Assembly (NCBI RefSeq): GCF_900114385.1
Contig: NZ_FOSW01000010.1
Span: 62,001-126,000, forward strand
Direction of reading: 5' to 3'
Length of the DNA stretch: 64,000 nt
DNA from: Geodermatophilus ruber
Lineage (GTDB): Bacteria > Actinomycetota > Actinomycetes > Mycobacteriales > Geodermatophilaceae
Positions 63,447 to 64,000 of the stretch are shown here, in pieces (positions within the stretch are counted from its first letter, which is position 1; each line of letters begins with the position of its first letter). The notes under the pieces were generated by a model, which saw only the letters and a list, made by a program, of their open reading frames with translations, was not told where the DNA came from and ran no database searches. The position numbers were made by a program, and so were the translations under genes.

Positions 63447-64000
63447 GCACTGACCCCACGGCCGCCGGCGCGCTGGCCGGGTTCTCCCCGATCCAGCGCG
63501 GCACGATCCGCGACGCGACCCGGGACGCCCTGCGCGATCTGATCATCAGCGGCGGCGTGGAGGTCGACACCCCGCTGCGCCAGGACGAGCTCGCCGCCCG
63601 GATGGGCATCAGCCGCACCCCGCTGCGGGAGGCCCTGCACGCGCTGGCCAGCGAGGGCCTGGTCACCTTCGACGCCCACCGCGGTGCCGTGGTCACCCGG
63701 CCGTCGGTGCAGCAGCTGCTCGACCTCTACGAGATCCGGGAGCAGCTGGAGGTGCTGGCCGGCCGCAAGGTCGTCGCCGGCACCACGGACGCCCACATCG
63801 CGGCCGTGCAGGAGCTGCACGACTCGATGGACGGCCTCACCGACCCGGTGGCGTGGGCCCAGCTCAACCAGCAGTTCCACGCGACGCTCTACGCGCCGTG
63901 CGAGAACCGGGAACTGATCACCCTCATCAACACGCTCTCGGCCCGGGCCAAGTTCTACGTCCGCATCCTCGTCTCCACCGGACCCTCCGCCGCGGTCGCG
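63443..64000 (+). CDS. GntR-family regulator, FCD type (cut by the window end)
   Basis: The first 186 codons are present. The winged helix-turn-helix (TIRDATRDALRDLIISGG, LRQDELAARMGISRTPLREA, LHALASEGLVTFDAHRGAVV) is followed by the FCD ligand domain (LLDLYEIREQLEVLAGRKVV, NQQFHATLYAPCENRELITL with the metal-binding Asn/His). The ATG overlaps the hydrolase stop by 4 bp (ATGA), so it belongs to the operon and probably represses it until an aromatic intermediate binds. The C-terminal part is off the right edge. Confidence 0.93.
   Translation, partial: MSTDPTAAGALAGFSPIQRGTIRDATRDALRDLIISGGVEVDTPLRQDELAARMGISRTPLREALHALASEGLVTFDAHRGAVVTRPSVQQLLDLYEIREQLEVLAGRKVVAGTTDAHIAAVQELHDSMDGLTDPVAWAQLNQQFHATLYAPCENRELITLINTLSARAKFYVRILVSTGPSAAVA

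Overview
The window is very GC-rich with dense, short-spaced genes, frequent GTG starts and strong GGAGG-type ribosome binding sites. Together with an actinobacterial-style c-di-AMP riboswitch in front of an NlpC/P60 gene and many actinobacterial protein families, this points to a high-GC actinobacterium. I would guess Geodermatophilaceae (Blastococcus, Modestobacter or Geodermatophilus), but that is inference.

Layout. 1-1432: edge of a small gene, then a decayed IS3-family element (124-1432) with readable terminal inverted repeats. 1657-14188: an anti-phage/DNA-conflict island containing a HelD-like ATPase overlapping a DUF4011-helicase-Vsr-DUF3320 giant protein (Hhe type), a convergent PD-(D/E)XK/DUF2075 nuclease-helicase, a MazG-like pyrophosphohydrolase and an EVE-SBD-SRA-HNH type IV restriction enzyme. 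The island ends at a 216-bp remnant of a RecB-like nuclease/helicase gene whose full-length homologue lies at 30571-33819. 15849-25288: a second, degenerate and frameshifted Hhe paralogue, divergent from a tightly packed three-gene operon (NERD-helicase; McrA-head/DUF6884/GIY-YIG fusion; PGN_0703-type nuclease). This is my best candidate for an undescribed system.

25349-48.9 kb is mixed: HAD phosphatase, an Ig-like membrane protein with DUF4407, a CocE hydrolase, a TM0106 RecB-like nuclease-helicase, small proteins, an AI-2E transporter, rhodanese, TPR, a receiver/thioredoxin-reductase-like fusion, an ADP-ribosylglycohydrolase/phosphatase fusion, NlpC/P60 behind its riboswitch, a 2-hydroxyacid dehydrogenase, RtcB, aldehyde dehydrogenase and an AceE-like TPP enzyme.

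49205-53338 is a four-gene operon (Ser/Thr kinase, 45-aa membrane protein, double-GTPase-type P-loop protein, GAP1-like protein) matching predicted GTPase-centred conflict systems. 54930-60980 is the third Hhe-like protein. 61347 to the right edge is a catabolic operon (FAD monooxygenase, FAH-family hydrolase, GntR/FCD regulator cut by the window end).

Seven superfamily-1-type ATPases, several fused or adjacent to nucleases, occur in about 61 kb, so most of this window reads as a chromosomal defence neighbourhood rather than housekeeping DNA. All function calls are from reading the translations; no database search was run.
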